A DNA stretch of 64,000 bases from Paraescarpia echinospica (Eukaryota > Annelida > Polychaeta > Sabellida > Siboglinidae), in assembly GCA_020002185.1 (NCBI GenBank), contig CM034544.1, positions 8,143,240 through 8,207,239 on the forward strand, in the 5' to 3' direction. The notes under the pieces were generated by a model. The model was not told the origin of the DNA. It saw only the letters and a list, made by a program, of their open reading frames with translations, and made no database searches. Shown here one piece after another: positions 11,625 to 23,269 of the stretch; within the stretch, counting starts at the first letter, position 1, and every line of letters starts with the position of its first letter. The translations under genes were made by a program, and so were the position numbers.

Positions 11625-11860
11625 GTGATAATAATATTTACACACACATTTAACTGCAGAAAAATGGACTCTTATCTCACATTGCAAGACTTTCAAATGA
11701 GAAGTAGTTTCTTTTGTGGTAAAGTCTTACGAAACTAATTTCCACGTTAAATCGTAAATTTGCACAAAGTATTTTATAGCCTAATCTACTATCATTATCC
11801 CGACCAATGTACAAACATGTTATGATCGTTTATTTGAATATAGTTCTTATTGTTACTCAG

Positions 11861-12076
11861 GTACACGTCGACACCCTGGAGAAGTCAATCAACGCAGGCC
11901 CGTTCGACGGCTACTTGCTGCGGTGTGAGCTAACGAAGACCGAAAATCGTGCAGGCGGCGCCACAGTCTGCTCGTTCTGTTGTCCGTGCACAAAAAGGGG
12001 CTGCGACTTCGTGTTTGTCCGCATCTTTGGAGGACACGTCAGGTCGTTATGTGAAGTGGAACTTGTGTTACCGTAG
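11861..12076 (+). CDS. Terminal exon, Cys-rich extracellular domain
   Basis: Acceptor TTACTCAG ends at 11860 and the frame runs to a TAG at 12074-12076. It encodes 71 residues: VHVDTLEKSINAGPFDGYLL, RCELTK, a VCSFCCPCTKRGCDF cluster of five Cys, and FVRIFGG...SLCEVELVLP. The D-G-Y-L-L-R-C ... L-C-E-V-E pattern is that of a compact disulfide-bonded extracellular domain at a protein C-terminus. No polyadenylation signal is obvious nearby because a LINE begins at about 12130. Confidence 0.55.
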   Translation, partial: VHVDTLEKSINAGPFDGYLLRCELTKTENRAGGATVCSFCCPCTKRGCDFVFVRIFGGHVRSLCEVELVLP

Positions 12077-12129
12077 CTTCGGAGAAGCAGAGGGTCCACT
12101 TGATCTCTACTTGTTTTAAACGAGCAAAT

Positions 12130-13190
12130 GTTGTCCCTGTATACAAGAAGGGAGTTAAATGAAATGTGTGCAATTACATACCTATCTCTCTCTTACTGCT
12201 ATTTAGCAAAGCTTATGTGAAATTCGTATATGGTTCATTGTATGAGCATGTTCGTAACACAATTTCGGGCAGCCAACACGGATTTGTGAGGTGTAGAAGT
12301 ACAGTATCTAATCTAGCTTGTTACTTGAACGCCACTTCTGAATCTATTGACAACAAGAAACAGGTTGATTCTGTTTATTTAGATTTCAGTAAAGCCTTTG
12401 ATTCAATATGCCACCAATTGTTAATTCTCAGGCTTAGATCATATGGCTATTCCGGGCAATGCATAGAGTGGTTGCAGTCTTACCTTGTCAATCGAAAACA
12501 ACGCGTGGTCCTCGAAGGCAAAACATCTGACTGGAAGCCAGTGTTGTCTGGTTTACCGCAAGGTTCACAAATTGGACCACTTCTGTTTATCTTGTATATC
12601 AACGATCTCATTAATAATGTTGATTCATGTGAAATGTCATTGTATGCTGATGATTCCAAATTGTTTAAAGAAATTACGTTGGTGACCGATTGTCAGTTGG
12701 TGCAGAAGGATTTGGACAGTATATGTCTTTGATGTGAGACATGGCACCTTAAGCTTAGCGTTGAGAAATGCTGCATCATGTCATTCACTAACAAAAAGAA
12801 ACGTATATCCTATGACTACACGATTTTAAGCCGGTCTCTGCCCAAGGTCACCGCTGTCAAAGATCTCGGTATGACATTGACCGACAGTTTGACTTTTAAA
12901 GATCATATTAATCGTTGTGTTTGTAAAGATTTTAAGATGAATGGTTTTATTAAGCGCGTTTGCACAACCTTTATCGATGTACAGGCTTTATGATCCTTGT
13001 ATATGTATATATCTAGTCAGAAGCCAGTTGGAGTATCACAGTGTTATCTGGAAGGAATCTCTGGCAACGTACATTTATTTACAAAATCGAACGAGTTGGA
13101 AAGAAATTAATTAAATATCTATGTTACAAATCCAAATTAAAGTACTCCTCTGACAGTTATCCTGAGCTTTGCCATCATTTTAGACTACCT
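12130..13190 (+). mobile_element. LINE reverse transcriptase fragment
   Basis: A 5'-truncated LINE. An open stretch (12166-12732) carries RT motifs in order: a SGSQHGF-x-x-x-R-S-T motif, VDSVYLDFSKAFDSICHQLL (first catalytic Asp), LSGLPQGSQIGPLLFILYIN and MSLYADDSKL (catalytic YADD). A TGA and frameshifts follow, then the thumb region (12778-12993, KVTAVKDLGMTLTDSLTF). CR1/Jockey-group by motif pattern. It ends next to the inverted repeat at 13192. Confidence 0.75.
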
Positions 13191-13191
13191 T

Positions 13192-13359
13192 AGTAGTATA
13201 TATGTAGTTTTGTGTATCCATACGGAATAAAAGATCAAAGAATATCAAAGGGTTTAGGATCAGTCAGTCCTGAGGATTCCTACTAGTAAAAATTATGGTC
13301 AATGACTTGTCATGTAACTATAGTGCATCTTGTGGTTATGTGTAATACTATAATAACCG
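13192..13359 (+). repeat. Left arm of ~165-bp inverted repeat bounding element A
   Basis: Matches the reverse complement of 24901-25072 over its whole length with scattered differences; a shared core reads GGGTTTAGGATCAGTCA, then CCTGAGGATTCCTACTAGTA. The two arms enclose 11.5 kb that holds exactly the Polinton gene set. It is either the terminal inverted repeat of element A or two opposed copies of a LINE 3' end that flank it, because a LINE fragment ends at its left edge. Confidence 0.6.
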
Positions 13360-13409
13360 CTTGTACCGATCATTGCTGGTCGGCGGACCGCGGTCCGGAA
13401 GTGGCCCTC

Positions 13410-13519
13410 GTTAAGAAGGTGCTAACTGGATGGTGACCGACTGGCTCAACTGCAATCACAACGAGGCCCTGGAGGAGGCGGTCGAGTCCTATCTGTCGAG
13501 TATGGCCGGTTTGAAATGA
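13410..13519 (+). other. Short 3' coding remnant at left end of element A
   Basis: From 13410 one frame stays open to a TGA at 13517-13519, with an internal ATG at 13429 and an acidic helical sequence (NEALEEAVESYLSSMAGLK). It may be the tail of an extra left-end gene. Not recognised. Confidence 0.2.
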
Positions 13520-13588
13520 CGATTGCGAACACGCTAATAGTTACAGCTTTGTAAGAGGGAGGTTCCGCCTCTCATAGTAAGGAGTACT

Positions 13589-13832
13589 GTAGTAACGCTG
13601 TTATACGCGCCGGTGAAAGAAAACCATGCCGCTGTTATGTATTATGCCTTGCCTATCTTTATGTATTCCTCTCTAGGCATGATCAAACGTTAAAACCTTA
13701 CGAACTTATTAATGACAGAGATCGGTATTATAGTAGCGTTGTTATATTCGTTCGTGAAAGAAAACCAAACGCCACTGATATGTATCATGCTTTCTATGCT
13801 TAATAAAACGTTGAAACCGTATGAACAGTCTT
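13589..13832. repeat. Diverged tandem duplication (~140 bp)
   Basis: Two imperfect copies, about 13589-13705 and 13728-13832, share 'GTGAAAGAAAACCA', 'TGTATTATGC/TGTATCATGC' and 'AAACGTT(A/G)AAACC'. Non-coding, left end of element A. The stretch from here to 14379 has no supported gene. Confidence 0.55.
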
Positions 13833-14379
13833 ATCTATTACGAAACAAAACAAACAAACAAACACCACTTCCTCACGCTTTTCCCACTAATAAAATATCG
13901 ATATCATATAGCAGTGAAACGTACGTTTAATAAGACGTTGTCTATGTCCAAGTGAAACAAACAAATAAACAAACAATCTTTCCGCACGCATTCATCAACC
14001 ACGCTCGGTAAAGCCTCTAGCGGAAGCGGCCATTCCTCACGCAAACAACAGCGATACAACCGGTCAACCCGTCCTTACGCATTCACCCAACCCATAGCGA
14101 TCTCTAGTGTGCCCCCTTAACCAGCCGTATCTGAAACAACTCCGCTATGCTGTTTAATAAAAAACGTCGTGTAGTCTGTTACGAGGTGGCGTTGTTTCAC
14201 CCCCACCCTCTAGCGGAGGTCCCTACACGTTTATAGGTAGTGTCCGGCCCGACCGTAGTTAATGACGTTTCGGCGTTGACTAGGACGGACGCACGCCACA
14301 GAGAGAACCGTCCGTCAGCCTTACACTGCTGACACCTACCGACGACCACGCACGGTGTTGTCCCCTATCGACTTTCGCA

Positions 14380-17300
14380 GTGATGCCTGTCTGCCCCGTA
14401 TGCGGTCGTGCCGCCGATCGTCTAGAGGGGCACTTATGCAAGCGCCACAAATTCCCTAATTGCGATCTGACTTACGCCTTCCGTAGTGGTGTAACGAAGC
14501 ATCTGAACAACGGCTGTGAACTCCGGGATGACTGCAAATGCCAGAACTGCGGGAAGACGTATGCCTATCATTATAATATCTTGAAACATGAGAACGACGA
14601 ATTGCAGTGGTGGTAAAGAGAAACGAAGACTCCCCCGACCCACCTAACGTTTCCCTGTTAGACGACGCCGCCGCCGATGATGCAGTGCCGGAAGCCCTAC
14701 AATGGGTCGTTCACACGCACTGGTCGATTATACGCATGTCCACAACGCGCGGTCCTGTCTAGTCGATATATAACTATCAATTGACCGGCATGGACACGGG
14801 CGCGCTCGATCCCCGACTACGACTTATGTTTGAAGAGCAGACTTGCACCTTTAAAATAAATGTAAGGTTTGGGTTTATTCTCAGACATAAGGAGACGGGA
14901 CGCTATAAATACCTTTACTCGTCGAGTAACTGCTGCGGTCGTTACCTCGATTCGCCTACTCTGATTACCAGTGGCCAATCTTTAGAACGGTTCCTCGAAC
15001 GCATCCGACAAGGCAACGTCCTACAGTACGTCAGAGGGCAGAAACCCGACTCGGAGTGAACGGCCGAATTGGTGACTAACGCTACCTTATTCCTCAACGC
15101 CATCATCCACCATCCTATCGGCTGTTTCGAAGTGGAACTCCCCGCCTACATGCGCGCCAAAAAGGCGGCTGTCGCTCTAGAGAAAGATACAATAGACCCT
15201 ACACCGATAACTTCTGCCTCTTCCGCTATCGGGCGCTACTATCCGTATAGGGCGACTTTCGACTTCGAATGGTATTTCGACAGCAGTGACCTACTGGCGC
15301 GGCACGAGCTTCTCAGCGTGAGTACCGTCTCGAACGTCCCCGGCCACGAGACAGCGCTGTGTTTTGTCACGACCGGGGATTCCAACGAGCTCGCGAAGCT
15401 ACTGATTGTCGCCCTGGAGGCCGTGAGCGATGGCACCCGCGGCTCTGCGACCCTCGTATCAACCTACCTTCGAAGAGATCACCGCACTCGAAACTGAATG
15501 ACAAATCAGGTGTCAAGAGCCGGCGGAGAAGTAGGGAAAGAACCCGTATTCAGTACTCGCCGACCGCCTGTGAGCCCACCTACGCCAGCACCGCATGTTC
15601 GGTTTCAACTCGGGCAAGTACGACATCAACGCTGTCAAAAAGTACCGGCGTCGGCCTTTACGATCAAACGTCAGAACTTAATGTGTCTATCGACGGAGAC
15701 GCTCAAGTTCCTGGACATCACATGGCCCTTGGTCTTAGCTACGATACGTTTCTTAAGTCCTACGGCTGCGAAGTGTCGAAGGGCCACTTCCCCTAAGAGT
15801 ATCTGGAAGAGCTGCGGAAAATTGACGACACCCAACTGCCGCCACAGAAGGCTTTCTACAGTCACCTAAAATGCGAAGTGATATCCAAAGAGGCATACAA
15901 TGAATGCGTGAAGGTGTGGCGCGACGACGGGATGACGATGCTGCGGGATTTTCTCGTCTGGTACAACAACAGGGACGTGGCCCCGTTCTTGGAGGCCGTG
16001 GATAAACAGTTCGCCTTCTACAAGCAGCGACGAATCGACATGTTCAAAGATGCTAACAGCCTGCCGGGCTTGACGCTACTCTACCTGTTCAACGACCTCC
16101 CGCCGACGCTTCACTTCAACCTCTTCAACGAGCCGAACAAGGACCTGCACCAGCTCGTGCAATCCCAGATCGTCGGAGGCCCCTCTATCATCTTCCCGCG
16201 TCATCACGAGTCCTACGTGAACTTTCTACACCAAATTTAGAACGACGAGGCGACCCGGACTTGTCGCTCTATAGTCAGGTGTGATGCGAATGCATTCTAC
16301 CTCTGGGCGCTCACACAAGACATGCCGACGTGGTGGTACACGCGCAGCAGCGAGGAGAACGCCTTTCGCCCGGAACAGGTGCAACGCTATGGCCGTACAG
16401 TGGCTGACGTGGGAGGCCGCGCGGACGGGGGTGCACATACGACACAAGGTCAATGGTCGCGAGAAACGCGTGGATAAGTACCTGGTCGAAACGTGATTTC
16501 GTGAAAAGAGGAAGGCGTACCAGCTCCAAGGGTGCTTCTTCCACGGCTGTCCATGTACGGGCAAGGAAACGAACGAGGTCAATGGAAAGTCGATGAGTCG
16601 ACTGTACGCCGTGACGGTCGCCACCACAGCGTACATTCGCCGCATCGTCACCGTCGTCGAGATGTGGGAGTGCCAGTGGCGCGGTGAGACCGCCGCCGCC
16701 GTTGGAGTCCCGTCGATGGTGCAGAGAAGTTACACGGACGCGGGTCTAGGAGGCCGTTGCGAGCCGCATTCGCCGATATGCAGCCCGTCTTCAAGAACAC
16801 CTACATCACCCGCGACGATCTCAGCCCGTTCATACTTCTCTACGCCGAAGCGCATGAGCTCCTTGACCGCCCTCAACGCACGCTCGTGGGGAGCTTTTTC
16901 GGCATTCTCCTCGTAACCCCCCTACTGCGGTGGTATCTGGACACCGCGTGTACCAGATCCTCGCCGACCGCATGTACCAGATCGTCGAGTATGTCATAGT
17001 CCCGTGCTATCTTTGCTTCGGCGAGTCGGTCTGCGACGCGCGACGCGAGGGCGACACCGACCCTGACAAGAACATCCTCGCCGAGATGTTTAAACTTCTT
17101 CGGAATAGTTGCTATGGGAAGACGATTGCGAGGGTCGATCTCCACAGGGATATCAATTAATGTACGTCTTCCGGCGCCTCGCCACAGATCATCGATCGAC
17201 GCTTCCGACAAGTCGACGTCGTTGTGCCCGACGGCCTCTGCGAGGTGGCGCAGAACAAGCGGATCGTCAGATATTGCCTCCCCACCCAGATGGGCTACTT

Positions 17301-17931
17301 CGTGCACCAATACGCCAAATTACGCATGCTCCAGGTCTACTACGATTCTATCGATACCTACGTACTATGCCCCCTGTTCCAGTACTGCGCGATGGAAACC
17401 GATTCACCGTATTTAGCCATCGCGGGCCGCTGCTTCGACGAGCTCGTGGAGGACGCCAAGCCCGAGCACTATTTTCGGCACCGGGGCGAGTGGTTCCCGT
17501 CGGAGTGCTGCAAATATCATGGGGAGGCGTACGTATAGTGTCGCAGGGCGAACGTGGGGCACCGTCGATAAGCGATGCTGCGCGAGCCGTAGGACGTACG
17601 ATAAGAAAACGCCGTGCCGCTTCAAAGAGGAGTGGTCCGGCCGCGGTAACTTTGCGCTCTGCAGCAAGACCTACTACTGATTCTGCACGGCGGGCGATAA
17701 GTACTGCACGAAGGGGTAGAGCAAGCACCAGAACGACATCGACAAGGACACCTTCCTCGCCGTGCTCCGTGGTCGATGGAGCGGCAGCGGGTGGAACCCT
17801 GGCTTCCAAGTAAGGGAGTGCTGACGTACATACAGAAGCGTGCGGCGTTGAGCTACTTCTACGCCAAGCGACTCGGCGCCCATACTCGTATAAATTCTAC
17901 CTATCCTACCCTACCTAAGGGGTGCCCCCCG
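14380..17931 (+). pseudogene. Protein-primed DNA polymerase B, Polinton type (broken)
   Basis: About 1,180 codons' worth of sequence split over several frames. Order: N-terminal zinc-finger region (CPVCGRAADRLEGHLCKRH, then a CQNCGKTY finger, 14380-14616); N-terminal domain (14781-15059); 3'-5' exonuclease start with TFDFEW (Exo I D-x-E, near 15257); a middle part (15878-16240); palm motif A as DANAFYLWAL near 16284; motif B as KLLRNSCYGKT near 17094; motif C as METDSPY near 17393, where the usual form is D-T-D-S; and a tail to about 17930. In-frame stops at 15057, 15495, 16240 and 17158 and frameshifts between them kill it. Intact relatives copy the element from a protein primer. It runs convergently to the structural genes. 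Confidence 0.85.
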
Positions 17932-17974
17932 CATTAGGTGTAGGGGTATGTACGTATGTATGTAGGTAGGTAGG

Positions 17975-18020
17975 GAATAATAAAGAATGAACAAGTACAC
18001 CTTTTCACCTTCTTTTATTT
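17975..18020. terminator. Back-to-back polyadenylation signals
   Basis: AATAAA on the plus strand at 17979-17984 (for the polymerase) and AATAAA on the minus strand at 18014-18019 (for the protease end) lie between the two convergent gene blocks, after a (GTAT/GTAG)n tract. Confidence 0.5.
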
Positions 18021-18026
18021 TCACTA

Positions 18027-18471
18027 CTAGGCGAAGCGAAAGCGATACACTGAATGCAGTTTTAGCCTGTCGAATAAGAGACAGTCTTTGGCCACCCTAT
18101 CGGGGCCGAACAGGCGCTGGAAGACCGTTAACGGTATGCCGCGGCATCCTAAGAGCAGGTAGGCGACGCAATATTGTTCGCACACGATAGATACCCCGCT
18201 CTGCAGTCTCTTGTCGTTGTACGTCCAGGAGTCGCACTTACGGCGCTTGAAGGCGCGGAAGTCGGCATGCAAAGGCGGCAGTCCGTATTAGTCGAAAAAG
18301 TCGCCTTGCCGGTTGGCGTCCACGTAGACGGGCATCCAATGTTCCCCCTCTCGTCACCGTCGTCGGTGTTGCTGTCGCGTAAGCGGTGAGCCGCCTTCTC
18401 GGTAGCTCGTCTTTATGCAGTACTCCGAGGACGACGTTTTTAGTGTACGCATCGATCTCCAGGCGGCGCAT
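18027..18471 (-). pseudogene. Adenain-like cysteine protease (broken)
   Basis: Opening residues MRRLEIDAYTKNVVLGVLHK are those of Polinton maturation proteases. Further on, in another frame, come the His region (a H-W-M-P-V-Y-V-D stretch), an F-F-D-x-Y-G-L-P-P segment where x is a TAA stop, and RLQSGVSIVCEQYCVAYLL, which is the adenain Gln ... Cys active-site block with Glu where Gly is usual after the Cys. The family cleaves capsid precursors inside the virion. At least one frameshift and one nonsense codon; inactive. Last structural gene of the minus-strand block. Confidence 0.7.
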
Positions 18472-18491
18472 CAGCTGAAACGTGTCAATGC

Positions 18492-19751
18492 TCAGTAGTC
18501 GTACATGACGTTGCGGTTATTGTCGATCTCATGCACCGTCTCGAACTCGCCGTACACGTTGACGTTCACCGTCCGGTCCAGCGCCGCTGCGTAGTGCACC
18601 TCCACGCGCAGGTTGCCCTTGCGCACGTCGTTGAAGTGGTCACCGTCGCAAAAGTCCGGAGACAGGTCGAAGCCAAAGATGGTGTAGTCGTTGCGCGTCA
18701 GGTCGTCTCCCTCGTCCTCGTACGCCTTGCCCGTCGCCGCGAAGAGGTTCAGATAGCTTCTGAGGTAACGCGCCTCCGCGAAGTTCGGTTGCATCGGCTT
18801 GCTCGGCACGTGGCGTCCGTCGAAGTAGAGGGCGAGGAAGTTTATGTCGTTGTGCTTTGCGTTAAACGGGTTTTTAGTAGGTCCCGTTATTGGCGTCTTT
18901 GTCGATCAGGCACAGGAACACGCGTTTCGGCAGCATCCCAGGTAGACGTTCTCGTGAGTAAGAGACATGGTTCCCTGCGGTATCGAGAACACATTGCAGT
19001 CGACTCGACGTAGTGGGTACTTGACTGTCCCCTTCGTCAACGTTTTGATGTGACCGAGTTGGACGACCCGGTTCACCTTGGCTTTTCGAATCTGCAGGAA
19101 GGTTTCCGTCAACACGATTTTGAACCCTTAGCCTTGAGCGCAAAGGCGTCCTTGCTTCGAACAACCCGGATCTTTACGTCGACCCCGTTCAGCAGGTACT
19201 GGTCTTGCCTAAACACGTCAGCGTGGAGACGTCCAAACAGCTCCACTTCGCGACTGTTCCGGATGGAGACGCGACGCTGCGCATACCCCCGTTAGCATTA
19301 GCGACCGCCTCCATGAAACCGGCGGTGTCCTTACACCACAGACCGCCCCCGAGCTGAGTTTTCTTGACTTCGGCGCCGCAGCTCAACAGGGATTCGATGT
19401 AGTCCCGATAAGGATATGTATTTGTCGACAGGGTTACGAGCGTGCCGTTCAGCGACACGTCGACACGACTGAACAGAGAGTGCAGAAAATTGTTAATCGG
19501 TCCCACGGGACTATCGTCTTCGAGATCGGTGCGGACCCCCTTCACCACTTTCACTCGCACGTACAGCCTAACGCACGCCAGGTCCAGATATTCATCTTCC
19601 GTCCACGGGACGAGACACTCGCGTCGAGTGCCGTCAGCGGTTGGTGATCGATCCACTGGCCGCTTTCGACCCTCGTCTGCGTCATCGGGACGCTGAACAG
19701 GTCCAGTTCGCTCCTTAGGCCCTCGCACGACTGTCGATGCACGAACGCCAT
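18492..19751 (-). pseudogene. Major capsid protein, double jelly-roll (broken)
   Basis: 1,260 bp, about the full length of a Polinton major capsid gene (about 420 codons). The start ATG at 19751 follows the upstream stop at 19753-19755. Recognisable segments: a SLNGTLVTLSTNTYPYRDY segment with VGPINNFLHSLFSRVDVSL before it; LWCKDTAGFMEAV; and the C-terminal part (18492-18809) with DEGDDLTRNDYTIFGFDLS and VYGEFETVHEIDNNRNVMYD. Conserved order and spacing leave little doubt, but at least three frame changes break it. The protein forms the hexon-like shell. Confidence 0.85.
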
Positions 19752-19752
19752 T

Positions 19753-20179
19753 CTATTCGGTGAATATGTCGCTCGGCGTCTGTTCCTTGCGGCGGCCTTT
19801 CGACTTACTGATTGTGGACGCTTTGCCCGGTGGTTTTATAACGAGGTGTCGTCGTCGCTTTTTCGGTGGCGGTTGCGCCTGTATATTTAACAGCCCGTCC
19901 AGAAAGTCGGCTCCCGCCTCCTTCGCGCGTCGTTTTACCGACTGTTTAAGATTCTGCCCGGCGACGACGTCCAGCGCCACGCGCCCGCCCGTATTGAGAG
20001 CTTGCTTTCCCAGCGTCAATGTTTCTCTCTTGATAAAAGTCTGGCGCTTCGAAACAGGCTCCCGAAGAGATTGCCGAAGCCGTGACCCGTTGTACTCTAG
20101 CACCGGTGAAGACCGGTAGGTTACCGCCGACCTGTCAAGTGTAGTAGTCTTCGTACACGTTGCTGCCGGCCCTCGCCAT
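19753..20179 (-). pseudogene. Small basic minor virion protein (pVI/pX-like, broken)
   Basis: The ATG at 20179 overlaps the stop of the penton gene by one base. After 14 codons a TGA interrupts; the main frame then gives a basic protein with a Gly/Phe-rich hydrophobic stretch in another frame and a C-terminus with PPPKKRRRH, a nuclear-localisation-like cluster. Position between penton and major capsid matches the small adenovirus core/minor capsid-like gene of Polintons. The functional name is inferred from position and composition. Confidence 0.5.
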
Positions 20180-21018
20180 CAAAACAGTTTCGGTTTGCAG
20201 CGCCTGATGTGAAGCGTCACCACGAGTTTCCCCTGTTCGAATGGCATCGGTCGATCGAGATCTTATATCTATCTCGACCGCCTCGAACTGTTTCCACAAT
20301 AGGAGTTCGTATTGGACGCGATCAAAGGTATTCGATACCGTGGTCCAGTTCGAGCCTTAGACGGGGATTGTTCGGAGGAGCGGGGATTAAGTGTCGCCGA
20401 TGATGCGCGATTCCACGATGTTCGTGTATACGTACATGGTGTCGAGTCCCCGATGCATGTCCACCGCTTATTCCCCCTCGTACTCGAAGGTGTAGGCACC
20501 GTTGTCGCTAGGGTAGAAGACGGCGCTCGGGTCGAGCTCTATTTTCCCCAGCGAGTCGGGACTGCTGATAACGGTCGAGTGTAACTCTAGTATGGTTGGC
20601 AGGGCGCTCTGAAGGAGTATGTTAAATTCGAAACCCGCCCACATATGCAGCGTCATAGTTCGGGCATGCCTTGACTTTATCTGTGTTCAGCCTCGTTAGT
20701 TCTGCGTTGATTTTGTGCATCAACTGCGCTGTAATAAAAACCGTGAGGGATGGTACTGCTGCGGCGAATTTCAGAACCGTCTGCGGTGCACTAAATACCC
20801 AGCTCCCCCTTCTTGCAAGCCAAATAGAAAACCGTGTCGCCTTTTCTCACGTTGTACCAGGTTTGCGGGTACAGTAGCGCCACCAGCCCGCATTCCCACT
20901 GGCCCGATAGGTCGATGCGTTGTGGTAGACTCGTGATGTAGTGAGTCAGCGTGTTTTCGGGGTGCGCTTTCATAGATGCGTTACTCGGTAACGTCAGATA
21001 AAAATCAGACGATTCCAT
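20179..21018 (-). pseudogene. Penton (minor capsid) protein, broken
   Basis: Starts MESSDFYLTLPSNASM at 21018, clearly homologous to the intact start at 57453 in element B (same SDFYLTLPSNA, DNTLTHY/ENTLTHY, GQWECGLV motifs). Later pieces: FEYEGE, then MYVYTNIVESRIIGDT (a near-universal segment of this family) and a C-terminal LVVTLHIRR segment, in different frames. Stop at 20179-20181. About 280 codons' worth, single jelly-roll expected. Makes the capsid vertices. Confidence 0.75.
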
Positions 21019-21095
21019 CGCCTTTCATAGACGGACTCGGCAGTAGGTAACCGAGACAGCTACTCAGCAGCACCGTCCACAGGTTGGAGTTGTAG
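21018..21095 (-). pseudogene. Remnant of small membrane protein gene
   Basis: One frame reads NSNLWTVLLSSCLGYLLPSP, matching the C-terminal 20 or so residues of the 90-residue membrane protein at 57191. The transmembrane N-terminal half is missing: a deletion joins this tail straight to the integrase C-terminal region. Confidence 0.65.
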
Positions 21096-22017
21096 AACCG
21101 CCTCCACGCGATACAATTTATTCTTCGAGACGGTTAATTTTTGTAGCTCCGGTTCGTAGAAGGTGTCGTCTAGTACCATTCCTGCATCGTCTATCAATCG
21201 GTAAACGGGAGGGGCGGACGAGGCGTTTTTACGACGGTGAAGAGCTCTTCGCTACTGTTTGCCATGTACCCATTCTTGACTCAACCCTTCGCCTTGCTGA
21301 TGCGCACGCGGTCTCCCTCTCGCAGTTTCAGCTTGCCTCGACACCCGCTCCCGCCGTACAAACGCTGCCACACGGCTCCTGGTACGAGGCGTTTACACTC
21401 GCCTGCGTCCTACCGATGCTTCGATGGTAGGCGTTGTTGTACGACCGCACGAAATCCGGCAACGCCTCCACGTACCACAACGTCTGATGCTTCGTGAAGT
21501 ACCTCCACATGCGGGTCTTTAGCATACCATTGAATCTTTCCACGACACTAGCTTTGGTCTCCTCGTTGTGCGTCACAAAGTTGTGGACCCCGTGTCCTTC
21601 AAGAGTTTCTGAAAGGGCTTGTTGAGAAACGTTGTGCACTCGTTGGTCTGCAGTGCGTTCGGCGGTTGCTGCTGCAGCAAGCCCTCAAAGGCCGTCACGA
21701 GCGCCGGACCGGTTTTATTCTCCAATGGAACGCACCATGCCCGCTTCAAAAAATCGTCGATGACCGTCAATAGGAACATCGTCCCGTCTTTGTGTTTTTT
21801 TAGGTTAGCTACGTCGACGAGATCGGCTTGCCACTGCTGGTTTCGACCGCCCCCTATAACGTAGCGCCGTTTGAAACGCCGTTTGACCGGCTTGTGAAGG
21901 GTGTAGGCGTCCTGTTCCGACAACCACTGCTTGACGGCCGGTATGTGTAACCCGGTGCAACGGGTCGACGCCGCCGTAACAGCCCACTTGTTCCGGCATA
22001 AAGTAGGCGCGCTTCAT
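21090..22017 (-). pseudogene. Retroviral-type integrase of element A (broken, chromodomain deleted)
   Basis: Pieces in three frames follow the intact integrase at 56046: a GCYGGVDPLHR start, NQQWQADLVDVANLKKHKDG (first catalytic Asp), the LQTNECTTF region where the second Asp is changed to Asn, NEETKASVVERFNGMLKTRM (catalytic Glu), SYNNAYHRSIG, and a C-terminal DTFYEPELQKLTVSKNKLYR. The sequence stops just after LYRVEAVLQ, where element B continues into a chromodomain. The changed catalytic residue, frameshifts and the deletion make it inactive. Confidence 0.8.
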
Positions 22018-22099
22018 TAAGTCCCGTTGAGGGCGAGACTTTCGTTGAGGGCGAAACTTTCGTTGCGTACCACGACGCCTCCGGACACCATGGTGATTC

Positions 22100-22467
22100 T
22101 GATCGTTTTACAAATAACTATAATAATAATAATAATAATAATGTATTTATTTCAGACAATCATGATGTCCATATATACAAATACATCAATAAAAGTATGT
22201 AAATAATATAAAAATATATAGATAAGAACAATATGTTAAAAAATTATATAAATCCCGGACCCACTGGTGCCGCAGTTTCGAAGTACAATACACGTCGCTA
22301 GTTTTAATGCTATAAATAATGGGATTCAAAGACATGTCAATCCTATTCATTAAGCTAAAAATAGCCTTTCTGATTACACATTAGCTGTAGCAAACATGTG
22401 GCTAGCGCTACATCTCATGGGCAAATTGTTCAATATCCTGAAAGAGTTGTTATATGCAACATAATAT

Positions 22468-22514
<47 letters not shown>

Positions 22515-22520
22515 AAGAGA
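22100..22520. mobile_element. AT-rich insertion in element A
   Basis: AT-rich stretch inside an otherwise GC-rich coding block. It begins with (AAT)n at 22118-22143 and ends with a (TA)n tract at 22472-22514. The middle is non-coding. The composition break and the lack of an equivalent at 56010-56045 in element B suggest a later insertion, probably a retroposon with an ATA tail. Family not recognised. Confidence 0.4.
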
Positions 22521-22612
22521 ATGCTGCTGCGAATACGGTGATGCCGACGACTACCGTTCTTTGGCGGTTCTGAACCTCTCGCGCGTTTCAACCTCTTTAA
22601 TATGCCTACCAC
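22521..22612 (-). other. Short basic coding remnant
   Basis: A basic stretch (ILKRLKRARGSEPPKNGSRR) just downstream of the conserved gene that ends at 22620, cut off by the TA repeat. It may be a small element gene truncated by the insertion at 22100-22520. Confidence 0.3.
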
Positions 22613-22619
22613 GCGCGCT

Positions 22620-23269
22620 CTAGAGACTTAGCGCGACGCTGACCGGCTGTTTCTGATGTTGCTGCATGTACGCTCGACGCTGAGGGTTGCCGACGAGTTC
22701 CATAGGGACGTTCAGATGGTTCATATGACCCCCGACCGCTTCCCACCCGACCGGCGGGGGCGCCTTCTTCCTTTTTTTCATGAGGTCGTTCACGAGATCC
22801 ACCATGTTACTTCCCGCGATAAGTGTACCGTCGTACACGAACTCTCCGTTGTCCTTCCATCGACTCAACGGGTCTGTTTTCAGTTTCACAACCAGGAGGC
22901 GGACTTTTCCTTTGAGACTTTTCGGCATACTTTCCACGATGTCGCGCCTTATACCGCTAAGGCCCGTCGGCTGCGGTAGTTCGGCTTCCTTGGTCGTCGC
23001 CGTCGTCATCTCCCCTTTCACCACGGACACACGTACCAGCAGCTGCACTCTAGACGCCTCCATGGTGTTGTAGCGACTCAGCAATTGATTGCACGACGCA
23101 ACCTTTTCTCGCTCGGACAAATCAGAACGCTCGAGAACAATCTTTATGTCGGCGTCCAGGCTACTCATTACACGCGTCGTGGTTGTGGTCGGCTGGGAGA
23201 GTAGCGGGAGGAGACATTCCACCAACCGGGGACTACCAACGCCATCTTTCTCGCGTGTTCTATCAACAT
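22620..23269 (-). pseudogene. Conserved Polinton protein of unknown function
   Basis: The main open frame (22620-23225) has no usual ATG; a better start is the ATG at 23269 in another frame, which reads EHARKMALV like the start of the short gene at 55827 (EHPKKMALVDPRILD). A frameshift near 23225 therefore separates start and body. The body has a coiled-coil-like N-terminal half (SEREKVASCNQLLSRYNTM) and a C-terminal block with GEFVYDGTLIAGSNMVDLVN and a LNVPMELVGNPQRRAYMQQ segment. Similar proteins recur next to the ATPase in Polintons; function unknown. One frameshift only. Confidence 0.55.

Noticed and set aside
16226..16651. 141-codon minus-strand frame
   Set aside because: Shadow of the DNA polymerase B region; no domain of its own.
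17109..17813. 234-codon frame rich in Arg and Ala
   Set aside because: It is an off-frame reading of the GC-rich polymerase pseudogene; the polymerase motifs B and C lie in other frames of the same DNA.
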